The notes: a model not told the origin generated them from the sequence alone. Shown: positions 25,115-36,700, numbered from the stretch's first letter. The stretch is 64,000 nucleotides of DNA from Marsupella aquatica (GCA_973895155.1 OZ316895.1:11718001-11782000), one strand, 5' to 3'. Program-made: numbers and translations.

Positions 25115-27148
25115 ATGGCGGGTCGAAGAGCACACTATGTTCGGGATGCGCGGAGGTCGATCAGTTCCGCCAGCGATGATGAAGAGCCCGATGAGGAACA
25201 ACAGAGCGAAGAGGATCGAGGTGGAGGAGGAGGCGTTAGACTGCCGACATTGCGTTCTATGATAGTGAGGGTGAATTCCAACGACGAGACGGATGACAGA
25301 GGTGACGATGATGATGATGATGATGGTGGTCGAGAGGCCCCCCCTCCACTGCGTCGAGACGAAGGGGAGGAGAGAAACAAAAGAACGTTGTCGCATGGCA
25401 ACAGCAGGAGCGAGGACAATTGGCGGAGAGGGGAGAGCGAGCATAATTCCGGTCCGGCATATGGTTTGGCAATGTCGCAGAGGAATGTGAAAGGATCCGA
25501 GGCAGATGAGGGTAGAGGAAATTTTAGGTCAAGAGGTGGGGAGAGGGACGGGGAGAGTTGGAGGGGCAGAGACAGGGATGGTAGACATGATTTAAGCCAA
25601 CCTGCGGACAAGGATGGAATAGGAGGACGAGGACGAGGGGGACTTCCAGGGGCAAGGTTTAGGGATTTGGATCAAGATCATCGTGATAGAGCTGTTCAAC
25701 AGCGGGACTACCATTCACGAAGCCCCCCTCGCCGGCAGCAGCACTCCCGGAGCCCTCCGTTGAGGGACCGTCGTAGAAATGTAGACGAAGGCAAAGACAG
25801 CCTCCGGAGAAGAGATGGAAAGAAACGGGATATAGATAGGTCGCCCGATGAGGACGAGGAGCAGCGTGGGGGCAGGTACGACGATGCCGACGCTGACAAG
25901 TACGAGAATGATGTGAGAGGGAAAGCAAAGGATCATCGGGAGGGATTTCGGCGTGACCGAGACGGTGGTGGCCGTGGGCACCCTGCGGATTATAGCTCGC
26001 ATAGAGATCGAGACGTATCACCGAGCTCTGGAGACCGGAGAGACACAGGGGGAGGGTCTAGGTCGCCATTGGCTGTGGGCAGGAGCAACAGTGGCGGCAG
26101 GAACGGGGTCGGTTGGGGAAGAGGTAGGGAAAGAGACGACGGGCGAAATGGGCGAGATGACTGGAGAGGGGGCAGGAGAGAAGCTGATCGCGGAAGAGAT
26201 GGAGGAGGAAGGGAGGCAGCAGGGGAAACTCTCGTGCCAGAGCTTTACAGCATACACAGAGCTACGGTACATTCAATTCGTCCATTCGGCATCTTTGTAA
26301 GAATGGATGGCTACCGAAACCATGGGATGGTACATCTTACTCAGATTAGCAAACATGAAGTCACCGATAGGAAGGATTCGGATGAGGAAAAGGTGAAGGC
26401 CATATCTTCTGTGGTAGGAGAGGGAGAGCAAGTATGGGTGAAGGTGATTTCTGTGCAGCACGAGGAGGAGGGTGGGAAAGTGAAAGTGGGTTGCTCTCTA
26501 AAGTTGGTGTCTCAGGGTGACGGAAAAGATTTGGATCCCAATAATTTGCAGTTAGAAAAGCAGCAGTCGAGGGCTCCGTGGCAAGGCCCCAAAAAGCTCG
26601 AATTGGACGCAGTTTATAATGTGTCTTGCACTCGCTGCGGAGGCCATGGTCACTTAAAGAAGGAATGCTATTCAACAGGTGAGAGAACTTATGAGCTGTT
26701 GGAGGATGCTGAGACTGATGAAGATGATGATGCTGGCGGCACCAAAGCTGCTTCTGCAAGTGTCGTGTCTAAAAAATTGATGCCGGCTGTTGGGCCATCC
26801 TCTAAGCCGCCCGTTGGTCCCGCTGGAAGAGGACGCGCTATGGTTCAGCCGGCCTGGATGACACATGGTGTAGGCGTGGGCGGTGATCAAGAGAATGTTT
26901 TGGGCAGTCACAGCAGCAAGGGTATGTCTAAGTTGCCAGAGAAGGTGACTTCATTGGAAGATGCATTAGCTGTAATTGAAATGGCGAAAGAGGAGAAGCG
27001 CAAGAGGAGATTAGAAAGGAGGCTTCGCAAGCATGGAAAGGGAGACAAGAAACATAGGAGCAAAGAGGGCAGAAAAGAAAAAAGTAAGAAAAGACACCGA
27101 AATGAAGATGACCACCATCTCAGGAGTAGAAAGAAGCGCAGGCTGTAA
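25115..27148 (+). CDS. S1-domain and CCHC zinc-knuckle protein, ZCCHC17/pNO40-like
   Basis: Single-exon gene of 677 residues, probably a nucleolar or spliceosome-associated RNA-binding protein. The ATG at 25,115 starts MAGRRAHYVRDARRS; the open frame continues upstream to 24,950 only from a TTG, so ATG is preferred. In order: an acidic and Arg/Asp/Gly-rich disordered region (about residues 15-370) with an Asp run and RD/RS-type repeats; an S1 RNA-binding fold (about 372-455) with PFGIFVRMDGYRNHGMVHLTQ and KVKVGCSLKLV; a CCHC knuckle, C-x2-C-x4-H-x4-C at CTRCGGHGHLKKEC (about 505-518); and a Lys/Arg-rich tail that would act as a nuclear/nucleolar signal. The S1-then-CCHC-then-basic-tail order is that of vertebrate ZCCHC17 (about 240 residues), with a much longer plant N-terminus. 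Exact function unknown. Confidence 0.88.
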   Translation: MAGRRAHYVRDARRSISSASDDEEPDEEQQSEEDRGGGGGVRLPTLRSMIVRVNSNDETDDRGDDDDDDDGGREAPPPLRRDEGEERNKRTLSHGNSRSEDNWRRGESEHNSGPAYGLAMSQRNVKGSEADEGRGNFRSRGGERDGESWRGRDRDGRHDLSQPADKDGIGGRGRGGLPGARFRDLDQDHRDRAVQQRDYHSRSPPRRQQHSRSPPLRDRRRNVDEGKDSLRRRDGKKRDIDRSPDEDEEQRGGRYDDADADKYENDVRGKAKDHREGFRRDRDGGGRGHPADYSSHRDRDVSPSSGDRRDTGGGSRSPLAVGRSNSGGRNGVGWGRGRERDDGRNGRDDWRGGRREADRGRDGGGREAAGETLVPELYSIHRATVHSIRPFGIFVRMDGYRNHGMVHLTQISKHEVTDRKDSDEEKVKAISSVVGEGEQVWVKVISVQHEEEGGKVKVGCSLKLVSQGDGKDLDPNNLQLEKQQSRAPWQGPKKLELDAVYNVSCTRCGGHGHLKKECYSTGERTYELLEDAETDEDDDAGGTKAASASVVSKKLMPAVGPSSKPPVGPAGRGRAMVQPAWMTHGVGVGGDQENVLGSHSSKGMSKLPEKVTSLEDALAVIEMAKEEKRKRRLERRLRKHGKGDKKHRSKEGRKEKSKKRHRNEDDHHLRSRKKRRL

Positions 27149-27656
27149 TTAGACCAGGAATCCTCGCCAGTAATGTGGATACCACAGGCCCTCTCGTGTC
27201 TGTTCCTGCTCAAGTTAAGTGATATGCAGATTTAAAGGAGGGAAGCTTAGGGCCAGGAAGCCGAAGGCCAACCAGAGCCTGAGTTGTGAAGTCATAGGCA
27301 CACAAACAACCTGCCGGTATGTTGGCTGGCAGTTTTGCAATTCTTGACCGAAAGATTTTTATGTCATTATTATGGCTATCACCAGGAGATGGGCCCATGC
27401 AATCGATCTACGTCGTCATTCTGAACACATCATATACACAATTTTGCAAAATTGAAGTATACTAATTCCCCGCCATATCACTGATGGAATCAGTAGGAGG
27501 GCCAGATACGATTTGGCAGTCGTCGGGTGGCAATAACTTCTGTACAGCTTTTGGAAGGGGAAGTCTAGACAACGCGTCTTCTGAACATCTTTGAAAATCT
27601 ACTGTAGGTAGTGCTGTTACAGTGTCCGAGGGTCAAAAGCTTTCTGTATAGCATCC
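27149..27656. other. Convergent intergenic spacer
   Basis: About 500 bases between the 3' ends of the S1/CCHC gene (+) and the P450 (-). It must hold both 3' UTRs. No further feature is visible. Confidence 0.5.
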
Positions 27657-30345
27657 TTACGCGGCAGGAGCCAGGATATGCCCTGGAAGTCGTGGAGTGA
27701 CGATAGCTTCTAAAGGATTCTGTCTATGATTCACTAATCCAAGGCCTTCAGACATGTCGAAGGTTTCTGGAGTTTGCCCCGACGGAAAGCTCCAATCGCA
27801 GCATTGAATCAAAACAGCAAGGATGTAGTGCACGAACAAGACACCGAAGTTGATTCCCGGGCATTTCCTTCTGCCAGAACCGAACGGCAGAAGTTCGAAA
27901 TCTTCTCCTATGACGTCGATGGGATTTCCCAAAAACCTGTCTGGGTTGAACTCTAGGGGATTTTTCCACACGTTAGGGTCGCTCCTTATGGCCCAAGCAT
28001 TCACAATAGCCTGCGTCCCTGCCGGGAGGTAATAACCTCCAATTTCGCAAGCTTCCGAGGCTATACGAGGGACGAGAACTGGGGTCACAGGGTGCAGCCG
28101 GAACGCCTCTTTGACTACAGCCTGAAGGTAAACCAATTTGGAGACGTCTTCGTCCTCCACGAGTCTTTCTCGCCCTACCGTCCTGTCCAGCTCGTCCTGA
28201 AGTTGTTTCAATACTTTGGGATGCCTAAGTATCTCGGCTAATGCCCACTCGATAGCGTTCGCTGGACTACCGCCTAAGATGGAATCCTGCACACACCCAT
28301 ACAAAGGGAGCAGATTAAGAATTTGTTTTCCAGCAATGAGAACAGGAAGAATTATCTGAGCGGATTATAGCTCACGCCAACTAGGGGAAAGTCCTGGAGT
28401 AAATCTTAGGATACATTCAGAGCTGTGGGATTTGATTTCCCCTTTTGTCTTTCAGTAGAAAGCATTGAATAGAGTTCTGAACGCCCTTGTAATTGAGAAG
28501 GGTTTTGCGGATTTACCGGCACAGATTGTAATTGAATTATCTTTTCAACTAATCTAGACCTTCTTGATTGACCAACAGTATGATTCTCATGATAAGTGAT
28601 CCGATTTGCAATTCGTTTTCTACATCCGCTGCGCATGTCGTGACACACTGTAGGCATGCGACAGCTACATTCACACGAAACATTTGGGATCTGCCAAGGT
28701 CAAGAGGTAACACAATATGGGAGTGTCGTGGTGGAAAGGTTAAGAGCACTGTCTTCGCTCGATGTGGTGTTACCGCACTGTGATGAGCGGATCTGGAGGG
28801 CCGTCGTTGCAATGGTTTTTGTGGGTCATGAACGGATATCACATGCACAGTCTCATAGTCATTCCGGCACACGTAAAAATTGTTATCTGGGCATCTGATA
28901 TCCATTTATGATCCACATCAACGAGCCAGTTTCATTCATGCCCAACAATTGAAGCACACGTAAAACTTGGTGGGAGCTCACTGAACGACCACAATAACAT
29001 TTCAGCAACCACGATAAGTCGTTAGTCAGCCCACGCGAAGAGCGTCTATCAGAGTATATACCTGGGCCCGATCATTATATTTCCTCCACTTTGGGCCTGT
29101 TTGGGCAATTCTAGGTCTATGGGTTTGGTACGAGGATGGCATGCATGCTACATGCTGTGGTGAAAGTAGCCGATGTCTGTTGAGAGTGAGGTCAAAGAGG
29201 GTGTGAACAGATTAACACGACCATGTGCAGTGGAAGGGATCAAAATCATTAAGGTTCTTACCTGTAAAATTCCTTTAATCCTGACGTCGGTGATTTCAAC
29301 ATCGTTATGTTCGACAGACCGCGTAAGAAGCACGTCCAAAAAGTCCCCCTTCTCTAGCAATTCCTTATCTCCATTCTGTCTCTCCTCTGCAAGCTGCTGC
29401 TTACGTTCGTCGACCACGCTCTGCAAGAAGTCGTCGAGTAATGCATGCGCCTCTCTCCCCAATGCTTGAAGAGTGGAATGTAATCACCCAAGTGGAAGAC
29501 ACCCAGTAAAGCCAGACAATATCTTACGCTTTGTTGGAACTTCTTGGAATCCTCCGCGCTCGCATGTGTCCCAAAGAAGCTTTTGCTCATGAGCGTACGA
29601 GTCACGATATTCGTCATATGTTCTTTCACTTTGGTGCGGATGGAGACGGCCTTTTCGCCATTGGACTCCTGCAGTAAAGTCCTGACCGCTTCCTTCATCT
29701 CCTCCACCCTCACTGGCTGTACCCCACACAATTCAATTGATTACATGTGCGAGTCTACGGACGAGGAGACCCAGCGTCGTGTCAACTCATGAATCATCCA
29801 TTCTACAAACTAGGAGAGCATCTACAGTAGTGGATATGACGAGTACGAGAGCAAGAGTTCTCTCTGAGCTAGATACCTGAAAGCCTTTGATGCGTTTAGC
29901 CGTCAGAAGCTCCACAACAAACAATTTGCGAAGATTGCGCCACGCCGGCCCATGAGGGCTAAACGTAAGGGTCTGGCTATTGTAGCCGAGTTCCTTAAAT
30001 GCAGTACTAAAAGGCCTCGATGCCCAATTCAAGGTTTCAAGTCCTGAACCTTCAGGATCTGTCTGGCGGTATCGATGGAGTTCGTCACAACAAAGTGGAC
30101 TGAGCCTAGCCACAAGTGAATCAATGGGCTTCCATACTTCGTCGACAAGTTGCCGAAGGTCTCGTGAGACAACTGACTCATGTCGCCCAAATTCCCAATG
30201 ATGGGCCGCGGCTTGGGACCGGAGGTAATCTCTTCAATTCGTTGTTTCTGCGGTTTCTCAGGATCACCAATGCCAGCAGCACCACCACAGCCCCAACGGC
30301 GAATGTGGTCCCCAAGAGCTTCCGCATCGAGTCCTGCTGCTCCAT
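27657..30345 (-). pseudogene. Cytochrome P450 (CYP71-clan, A-type), disrupted
   Basis: Three exons on the minus strand: 30345-29877, 29717-29262 and 28286-27657, with GT-AG introns. P450 landmarks: an N-terminal membrane anchor (FAVGAVVVLLALVIL), proline hinge and GPKPRPIIGNL, WRNLRKLF (C helix), KEAFRLHP (ExxR of the K helix), FNPDRF, and the haem loop FGSGRRKCPG. Lesions seen: (1) the anchor and the GPKPRP segment are in different frames, consistent with loss of one base near 30,216-30,222; (2) about eight extra bases near 30,025-30,043 break frame before WASRPF; (3) a frame-breaking deletion near 29,461-29,470 removes roughly 14 residues usual between the F and G helices; (4) the I helix reads LGGSPANAIEW and lacks the Asp-Thr pair used for oxygen activation. 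The family would be a membrane-bound monooxygenase of the ER, probably in specialised metabolism. Several independent lesions favour a pseudogene over sequencing error. Confidence 0.85.
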
Positions 30346-30499
30346 CGCTGGAAATGCAGAAAAATTTGCAGATCTCGTAGACCGTCTTTACTCCGTGCTT
30401 GCTCTCCGCCTCCGACACAGTACAGGCAGAAGAATGAGACTTGCCTAATGGCTTGGGTAGACCGAGCTCATTTGATGGCGTCCGACGGTAGCACTTCAG

Positions 30500-31769
30500 G
30501 CCCTCGAATTCGTCACCTCTGGAACGAGTTCACTGGTCTCGCAACAGCACTTTTTTAATTTGTGGTCTCCTGAAGTGAAGAGGTTCGAAAACTCTAACGA
30601 GATTCTATACCGAGGACTTCTCTACCATTGATGAAATGTTGAAGTTGTTTTCCTGTGTGGACGATGCGTTCACGGTCACCACAATCAAGGCAAGCAAAAC
30701 CTAATACACTTTTCCTTCGAAGAACTTTCCGAGCTTTTGACGAATTGGTTCTCTTGCTCGCATGAACAACTGGATTGCGACAGCGGAGGTAAGGCATGTG
30801 AAAATTGTATTGAGACATGCTGAATTGAACGCTCGGGTACTAATTCAAGAACTTAAGCTCAACAACTAGCCTGGTAACGTCTAGGTAAGGTAAACTGAGG
30901 ACCGATTTCTGGGCTCGTTAATCGAACTCGATGAACAACACAAGCATGAACAGGGGCTCGAGAAGAATGATAAGCACATATACATTCAGCACAGTGAGTG
31001 AACAGGTGGTTCATCTTGCAATAACTGTGAGAAACTGGGCATGAATCGAACTCAAGTGCTTCCAAAATGTTTTAAAACGCAAAATAGAGAGACGAAAACC
31101 ATTTTGAGAATAGATTCCAGCCAAATAATGCATTATCTTAATTTCAAATCACGTGCTGTGTGTTTCACCTCGGACTGCGGATTCTTCTAGACAATTTGTC
31201 TCACGAATTTGGCGCTAGCACTCCTCCCAAATACAGACTTTCCGACAGGATCCCGAGTTCTAATCTGGGAGATCCCAAGACTGTATCAGAGGCTCGGAGC
31301 GTCTTCTAAGCGAACAGAGAAGGACTTTGTACAATGATTGAAGCTTCATCTACGACAGAGGAATGCAGTACACCATTCAATCTGAACTTATCTGATGAGG
31401 TGAGAAACAGTGAAGAAACAGATTGAACGCTTGGAGAGGGTGCCCACGAAAAAAACCCCAGGCTTCGGTGGACACCAGCGTCACACATGACACGGTGCAC
31501 GAGCAAGCTCATAAATTTTGCGATCTTGGGTCCCGGTCTTGCACATCAAAAGCAGCTGTACTATCTACTATATGCACATCAGAAAGCAGCTTTTGCCCCA
31601 CCGCACAAACTACATTCCATATCCACTGCACAGAGTCTATTGAACTTCTCCCACTTGTTTATAAATTGGACTGGACTAAAGTGGACGGAACGAGGTGTAG
31701 ATAATAATATTGGGTGCAAGACAAAGCAGGAAATTATTCAGCTCTTCAATTGTCCGTTACTCTGACCTG
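30500..31769. other. Intergenic, no gene recognised
   Basis: Upstream of the P450 relic. Only short open frames without motifs on either strand. It may contain the former P450 promoter. Confidence 0.4.
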
Positions 31770-32100
31770 TTTTTTTTTTTTTTTCGGGAATACCCAGCGG
31801 GCCAGCAACTTTATTCCAGAAGGAGAAGACCACAATACCCGCCTGAAAGGTGGAGACAGGGAAGGGGGAAACAAAAAATAAGGGTGACTAGAAGGAGGAG
31901 CACACCCAAAGGTATAGGTTCTCTCGGTCCACTACCTTTAGCTCCGTTTCGGTTACCTAGATCGTCTCTCTCCAGTCCCCCCCTCCAATCATTCTCTGAT
32001 GTGCCCCCTCTCTTTGGCCATCTGGTTGGGTGTGGCTGATTTTTGTTCTGACCTTTAATGTTGCCAGAAGAATATCTTATGTTTGTCACCATGTAAGAAA
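31770..32100 (-). mobile_element. Retroposed transcript 3' end with poly(A)
   Basis: On the minus strand an AATAAA signal (31,815-31,810) is followed about 25 bases later by a run of 15 A (plus-strand T run 31,770-31,784). This is the signature of a reverse-transcribed polyadenylated RNA, from either a LINE 3' end or a processed pseudogene. No protein domain is recognisable upstream (to about 32,100), so the source transcript is unknown and the 5' limit is uncertain. Confidence 0.5.
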
Positions 32101-32314
32101 TAATGATGCAAGATCGAGCAAGACCACCAGAAGAAGGAAGTAAGTCTATATAATTAAAGAGGGTTAGGGCATCCCCACTGGTCGTGCCATTTGGGGGCCT
32201 GTATTGGGGTTGTTTTCAAGGCCTGGAGACGGCTGGGCCGTCGGTCCACCATTCACTATGGAGGTGTCCCCCACCCGACCACTATAAACTGGGCAGGAAA
32301 ACAAGCCCAGTTCT

Positions 32315-32353
32315 AACTATCGGGTCAGTTTGGTCCAAACTGACCCGATAGTT
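32315..32353. repeat. Perfect 39-bp palindrome (19-bp arms, 1-bp centre)
   Basis: Arm aactatcgggtcagtttgg at 32,315-32,333 is exactly inverted at 32,335-32,353 around one T. It could extrude as a cruciform or give a strong RNA hairpin. It lies inside the putative Harbinger-type element. Confidence 0.95.
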
Positions 32354-32358
32354 TGACC

Positions 32359-32403
32359 CGTGATAGACCGATGTCTATCACGACAGAGTTAAATCGGTCT
32401 ATC
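32359..32403. repeat. Overlapping inverted repeats beside the palindrome
   Basis: cgtgatagac (32,359-32,368) is inverted at 32,373-32,382 with a 4-base loop. gatagaccgat (32,362-32,372) is inverted again at 32,393-32,403. The two pairings exclude each other, so two alternative stems are possible. Confidence 0.85.
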
Positions 32404-33290
32404 CTCACGGTTTTTGTTGGCATCTCTTGTAGGACATATGCTTTCCTTGCTCATAGTGCTTTTTACTGCCACGGTTTACGCAGTCAATGTAAGGATTCAT
32501 GGATGTCCATTGCTGTTTCCCTCTTTTCGTTCATTCCTTTCCATTCCAATTGGGTGGCTGGCGGACGACCGTCTATTCCAATTCAATGGATGAGACATTG
32601 ACATGTTTGCGTATATGCAATCAAACGTAGAAATTGATCGATTGACTTCCATCATTGGATCCCTCTTCTCGTGCTGTCCATTCCAAAGATCTTCCGGTCC
32701 AATGCGATGGACAAAATATAGACATTTGCGCGCATCTCTCTACCGTCATGGTTCACACGTCCTTTACAGGGACTTGATTTATGGATGACTGTGTTTCTCT
32801 TCTTTCTCTTTCAATTCCTATTCGGTGAGGATTTCTTTGTGAAACTATCTTGACGTTCCCTTGTCCGAACTCCCCGACATTCCCCAAAGCAAGAATGTGT
32901 ACTTCGTGGTTGATGCTCATTGTATTGTGCTGCTACACAATCCCAGAAAGTGAGGTTTCTCTGTCCAGCCCCAACAATTGGATCTTGTGATATGTGCATC
33001 CATGAGCAGCAAAGCTGCTTCAATTCTGTAGATGCAAAGTTCTGGCCTCGAGATTTTCCAATTTCTGCCATTTTGCAGAGTACCTGACAAAAACACTCTC
33101 ACACTTGACAGCAAGGAAAGCCACAAACGCCCAAACAAATCATTGTACACAGTTCAAGTAAAACAAAACATCCAATGCGCGAGGAAGTGAACATATGGAT
33201 GAATAGCGTGCATCGGATCTTCGCAGGAGCGTGACTAGCAATCATTGATTTTGAATGGCAAGGTTGAACCGGCCTGGATGGCACTCGCTT

Positions 33291-33635
33291 GTTGATGTTG
33301 GGTATTTACTCTTACATCTAGGTTGGGTATAACTACGTGATTAGGTACAACAATGTGGTTAGGTTAACTAAGTTGCACACTATATCATAAGAGGCACGTG
33401 TGCTTGGAGATGAAGAACCAAGGCTCATTGTTATGGAGCCACTTGAGAGATAGGGAGAGCTTACACTGTGGAGACTCGGTATAGCCGACGGGCTTAGAGT
33501 TCAGTAAAGCTCTCTTGTGTCTTCCTGTGGACGTAGCCTTAAGGAGGTGAACCACGTATCTCTTGTGTCGACTACTTGCATGTTGGATATGTCATGTGCT
33601 TACCGTTGCGATTATCGTCTATACTCATCAGTTGA
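33291..33635 (+). mobile_element. Solo LTR, Ty1-Copia type, with GTTGA target duplication
   Basis: The segment 33,296-33,630 (335 bp) begins TGTTGGGTATTT and ends CTCATCA, the TG...CA ends of an LTR. It is flanked on both sides by GTTGA (33,291-33,295 and 33,631-33,635), a perfect 5-bp target duplication. The 3' part contains 'gtggacgtagcctt' and 'gaaccacgta.ctcttgtgtc', typical of Copia LTR R/U5 regions. No internal retrotransposon sequence or second LTR is adjacent, so it is a solo LTR left by recombination between two LTRs. No coding sequence. Confidence 0.8.
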
Positions 33636-33793
33636 GCCTAGAAGTGGCGGGCCGGGATTCAATTTTTGCGGGCCTGAAAGATACAGGTACATATGGCAGG
33701 GTCCAGTGGGGTATGAAATTTGGGTTTTTCAGGGATGAAAGTGGATTTTGGTGACAGGCCCGTCACTTTTCAGGACGGGTGGGAATGCTCTTA

Positions 33794-36700
33794 ATTGCCA
33801 AATCTAATAGTTCTCCTCAAATTGAAATCAAATGGCTCGCATTTATGCATCATAAACGTAATGAGATAAAATACTTTGCAAAAGAGCAAAGTCATGACAT
33901 AAAATATTTTGCAAAGGAGCAAAGTCTGAAGTGGGAATATGACTTGATTCTTGGATGAACCAACATTATCTCGGCATTACCCATCTACACATTCAGACAG
34001 TATTAAATGGAGATTGTGGCCTGAGTGCGAATCTAGTTCAAAGTAACACAACGCATCCATGACAAGGTAGCACCAGAAAAATGCCTGAGAAGATTACTCC
34101 ATCATTACACAACCTTCCCAAAGGGTTTTTAAAAGCTTTTAGGACTATATTATATAGATATATCAAACAAAAATCCCCCAAGGACATTCAAGTAACTTGT
34201 CTTGTAGTGTCATCAGGACCCAGGAAGTTTCTAGGTCTATCATGAATGTCTTTCTCTCTAGTAAGAATATGTTTGTTTCGCCCACCAGGTTTCATGGATT
34301 CTGAGAACCACAATTGTCCAGCTTACTCTTTCTATCCTAATCTCTTTTCGTAGTGACCTACTGCAAATCCATCCATGTTGTCCTGCTTATCTAATTCAAA
34401 TAAATGTAGTGGTCCTTCGTCACACAGTACTAGGGGTTGCTCTCCATATCAGTCATCATTGTTAAGGGAATGAGCACTTTCCACAATCTCCCAGGGTTTT
34501 GAAACCACATTGAGTTGTCCAATTGCTTCCCTTAGCTGGTTCCGTCTCACCTCTGAAATGCTAACATCTAGCATCGCTTTTAGATGTTTTTACGTTTGTC
34601 GCAAGACAACCAACCCTAGGAAGTGACCCAAGAAGAGAGAATAGGTTGCACAACCCACCATGGGAAGTGACCAAGGAGCGAAGAACAGTTTGCAACATTT
34701 CTCTCTTTCCATATACTAGAGCACATCTCAGAAATCAGGACTATCAGTCCAGGTTTCCTCTTATGTCTCTTAAGCGCAAACTAGATAACATCGTGCAAAG
34801 AGCCAACACTAATCTTCATCGCATTGGATCCTTGCAGCAGGTCCCAAAGCTCTCTCCATTTGGCCTCAATCTTGTTGCAGCTCAAGAACACCTGTACAGT
34901 GTTTTCAAATTGCACCTTGCACCGGGTGTACGTAGATACCCTCTGAAACACCCGACTTGTTTGCCCTGGTATTGGTAAAGAAGCCGTGGTCGATAACCTC
35001 TAAAAGCTAGACTTCCAAGGATCAGCTAATTTTACTCCGCAACGGTTTCTACCCTTGTATTTAGAATATATTAAAAGTCAAGCACATTCTAATTCACACG
35101 TCAAATCCGCAACCAGTTGTCACATCCCAATAGATATATGCGATGTCCATTCGTTGTAAAACCATTAGTTGATTGTGGGGTTGATTGTTTGTTTGCAAGA
35201 AACAAAATAGCTTGAGTATTGCTCACTAGAATAGCTCTTATTTTGTTTCCATGAAATGTGGGAGAAGCCACCAGAACTGAGCGTCCCACCAAGTCTCCCA
35301 TTGTTGTTGTACAACGTGTCCCAAATCTTGGACATGTAGGAAAAGCTGACAATAACACTGGCCAGTGTCTCATCAGTCTCATGTGGGTTATGTTCTGACT
35401 AGCAGACCTAAACAATTTTGGAGGAACTCAAAACTCCACCAAAGCTATCAACCGAGAGCTTAAACTACTCTAGTCCTAGGCCTGCCCAGCCGCATTCACA
35501 ATCTTTAATTACTAGCACCTCTTCTACAATTTATGTACGAGTCAAGTTTTCCTTGGATGCTGATAGGATTGAGAGAAACAACTAAGTACTTACTTCTAGT
35601 GGCTTCCACTTTGGTGCTATGCATCTCCGAAAGCTGTTCTAGAGTGACAGGAGCCCAACTATCATCTTTCAAAACAAATGGAATTTGCTTAGCGGTATCC
35701 ACAAAGAGACTGAATGCCAAATCCATACACCTTGTCATAAACCTGTCAACCCTCACCTGCAACCTGCCCAACTTTAGCGTGAACTATATATCATTATGAT
35801 GAGCAAAAACTTCCACAATCTCCTCCAAACTCATGTTCCCAAAATCATTGTTCTCTGTCCCCTAGATGATGGCCACCGCAAATTGCTAATATGCAGTAAT
35901 TTAAATCCTCGCTAACCGGTTACCCTCAGATAGTTGATATTCTTTGGAACCAGGCTGCACCACTAATGCCCTGGGTACTGCCTGGTTTGTTCAACTGCCA
36001 TCCAATTCTCTCGTTGGCAAGCACCTCAGAGGAGAAGACACATTTATTCAAATACCACTGAGTGATTTTTCCCCCTCTTTTAAAAAACATAATAAAAATT
36101 TGCATTTGCTGCCAGTTTTGGAATATGTTAGCCTCTAAGATTCCTGATGTCGTATGCTAACAAAACTAATGCACATTCAGTATATCACAATGGTACTTCA
36201 AATCCGTGAATTAAGAATGTTGCTACTTCTTAACACATAGATTTTTTTTTCTTAATTACATGCAATACTTGTCTTCAAAGATAAGTCTTTCAGATAAAAT
36301 ACAAAAATCGACAACATATGTTATAGTTTGAATTAGGCACCAATCAACGGATCTTCTAATTATACAAACAACAAGTTGTGTTTTTATGGGTTTTACTTCT
36401 TATGACAATTGCAACATACATTGCTATACGAAGGAGGGGTAGACTCCTAGCACAAGTAATCAAATTTCAAGGCATACAAATCTTCCTTGCAAAAATGCAT
36501 TACAAATACAAAGGACAAACTCCAAGATGAGGAGATGCAAATAACTATCCACTATGTCTCAAAATGAGACTGACATCACAATAAGTAAATAAAATTGTCC
36601 ACTAGCTAAGGAGAATGAAGAGACATGCCTCTTCATTTCCAAAGTCTAAACTAAGTGAAATAAAAGTCAACTTTGACTAAGGGGTAGTCAAGTAGGCAAC
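33794..36700. other. Intergenic, AT-rich, no gene recognised
   Basis: Scattered short open frames (for example 34,646-34,978 +, 35,101-35,415 - and 35,505-35,771 -) without recognisable domains. Parts may belong to the older element whose relic begins near 36,700. Nothing further can be supported. Confidence 0.35.

Larger units (their letters stand above)
32167..33790. mobile_element. Probable PIF/Harbinger-type DNA element, non-autonomous
   Basis: Left end gggcatccccactggtcgt (32,167) and the reverse complement of the right end, gagcattcccacccgtcct (from 33,790), agree at 14 of 19 positions. Both ends are flanked by TTA (32,164-32,166 and 33,791-33,793), the target duplication expected for PIF/Harbinger elements. 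No transposase frame is visible inside. The element includes a palindrome-rich left part and a later solo LTR at 33,296-33,630. The ends were matched by eye, so the call is moderate. Confidence 0.5.

Noticed and set aside
24705-25133. Minus-strand 142-codon frame opposite the S1/CCHC gene start
   Set aside because: It is the shadow of the strongly biased purine-rich plus strand and shows no domain.
30029-30418. Single-frame P450 start at 30,418 (MSEAESKHGV...)
   Set aside because: That frame lacks a membrane anchor. The anchor (FAVGAVVVLLALVIL) is in the neighbouring frame starting at 30,345, so a frameshift explains the data better.
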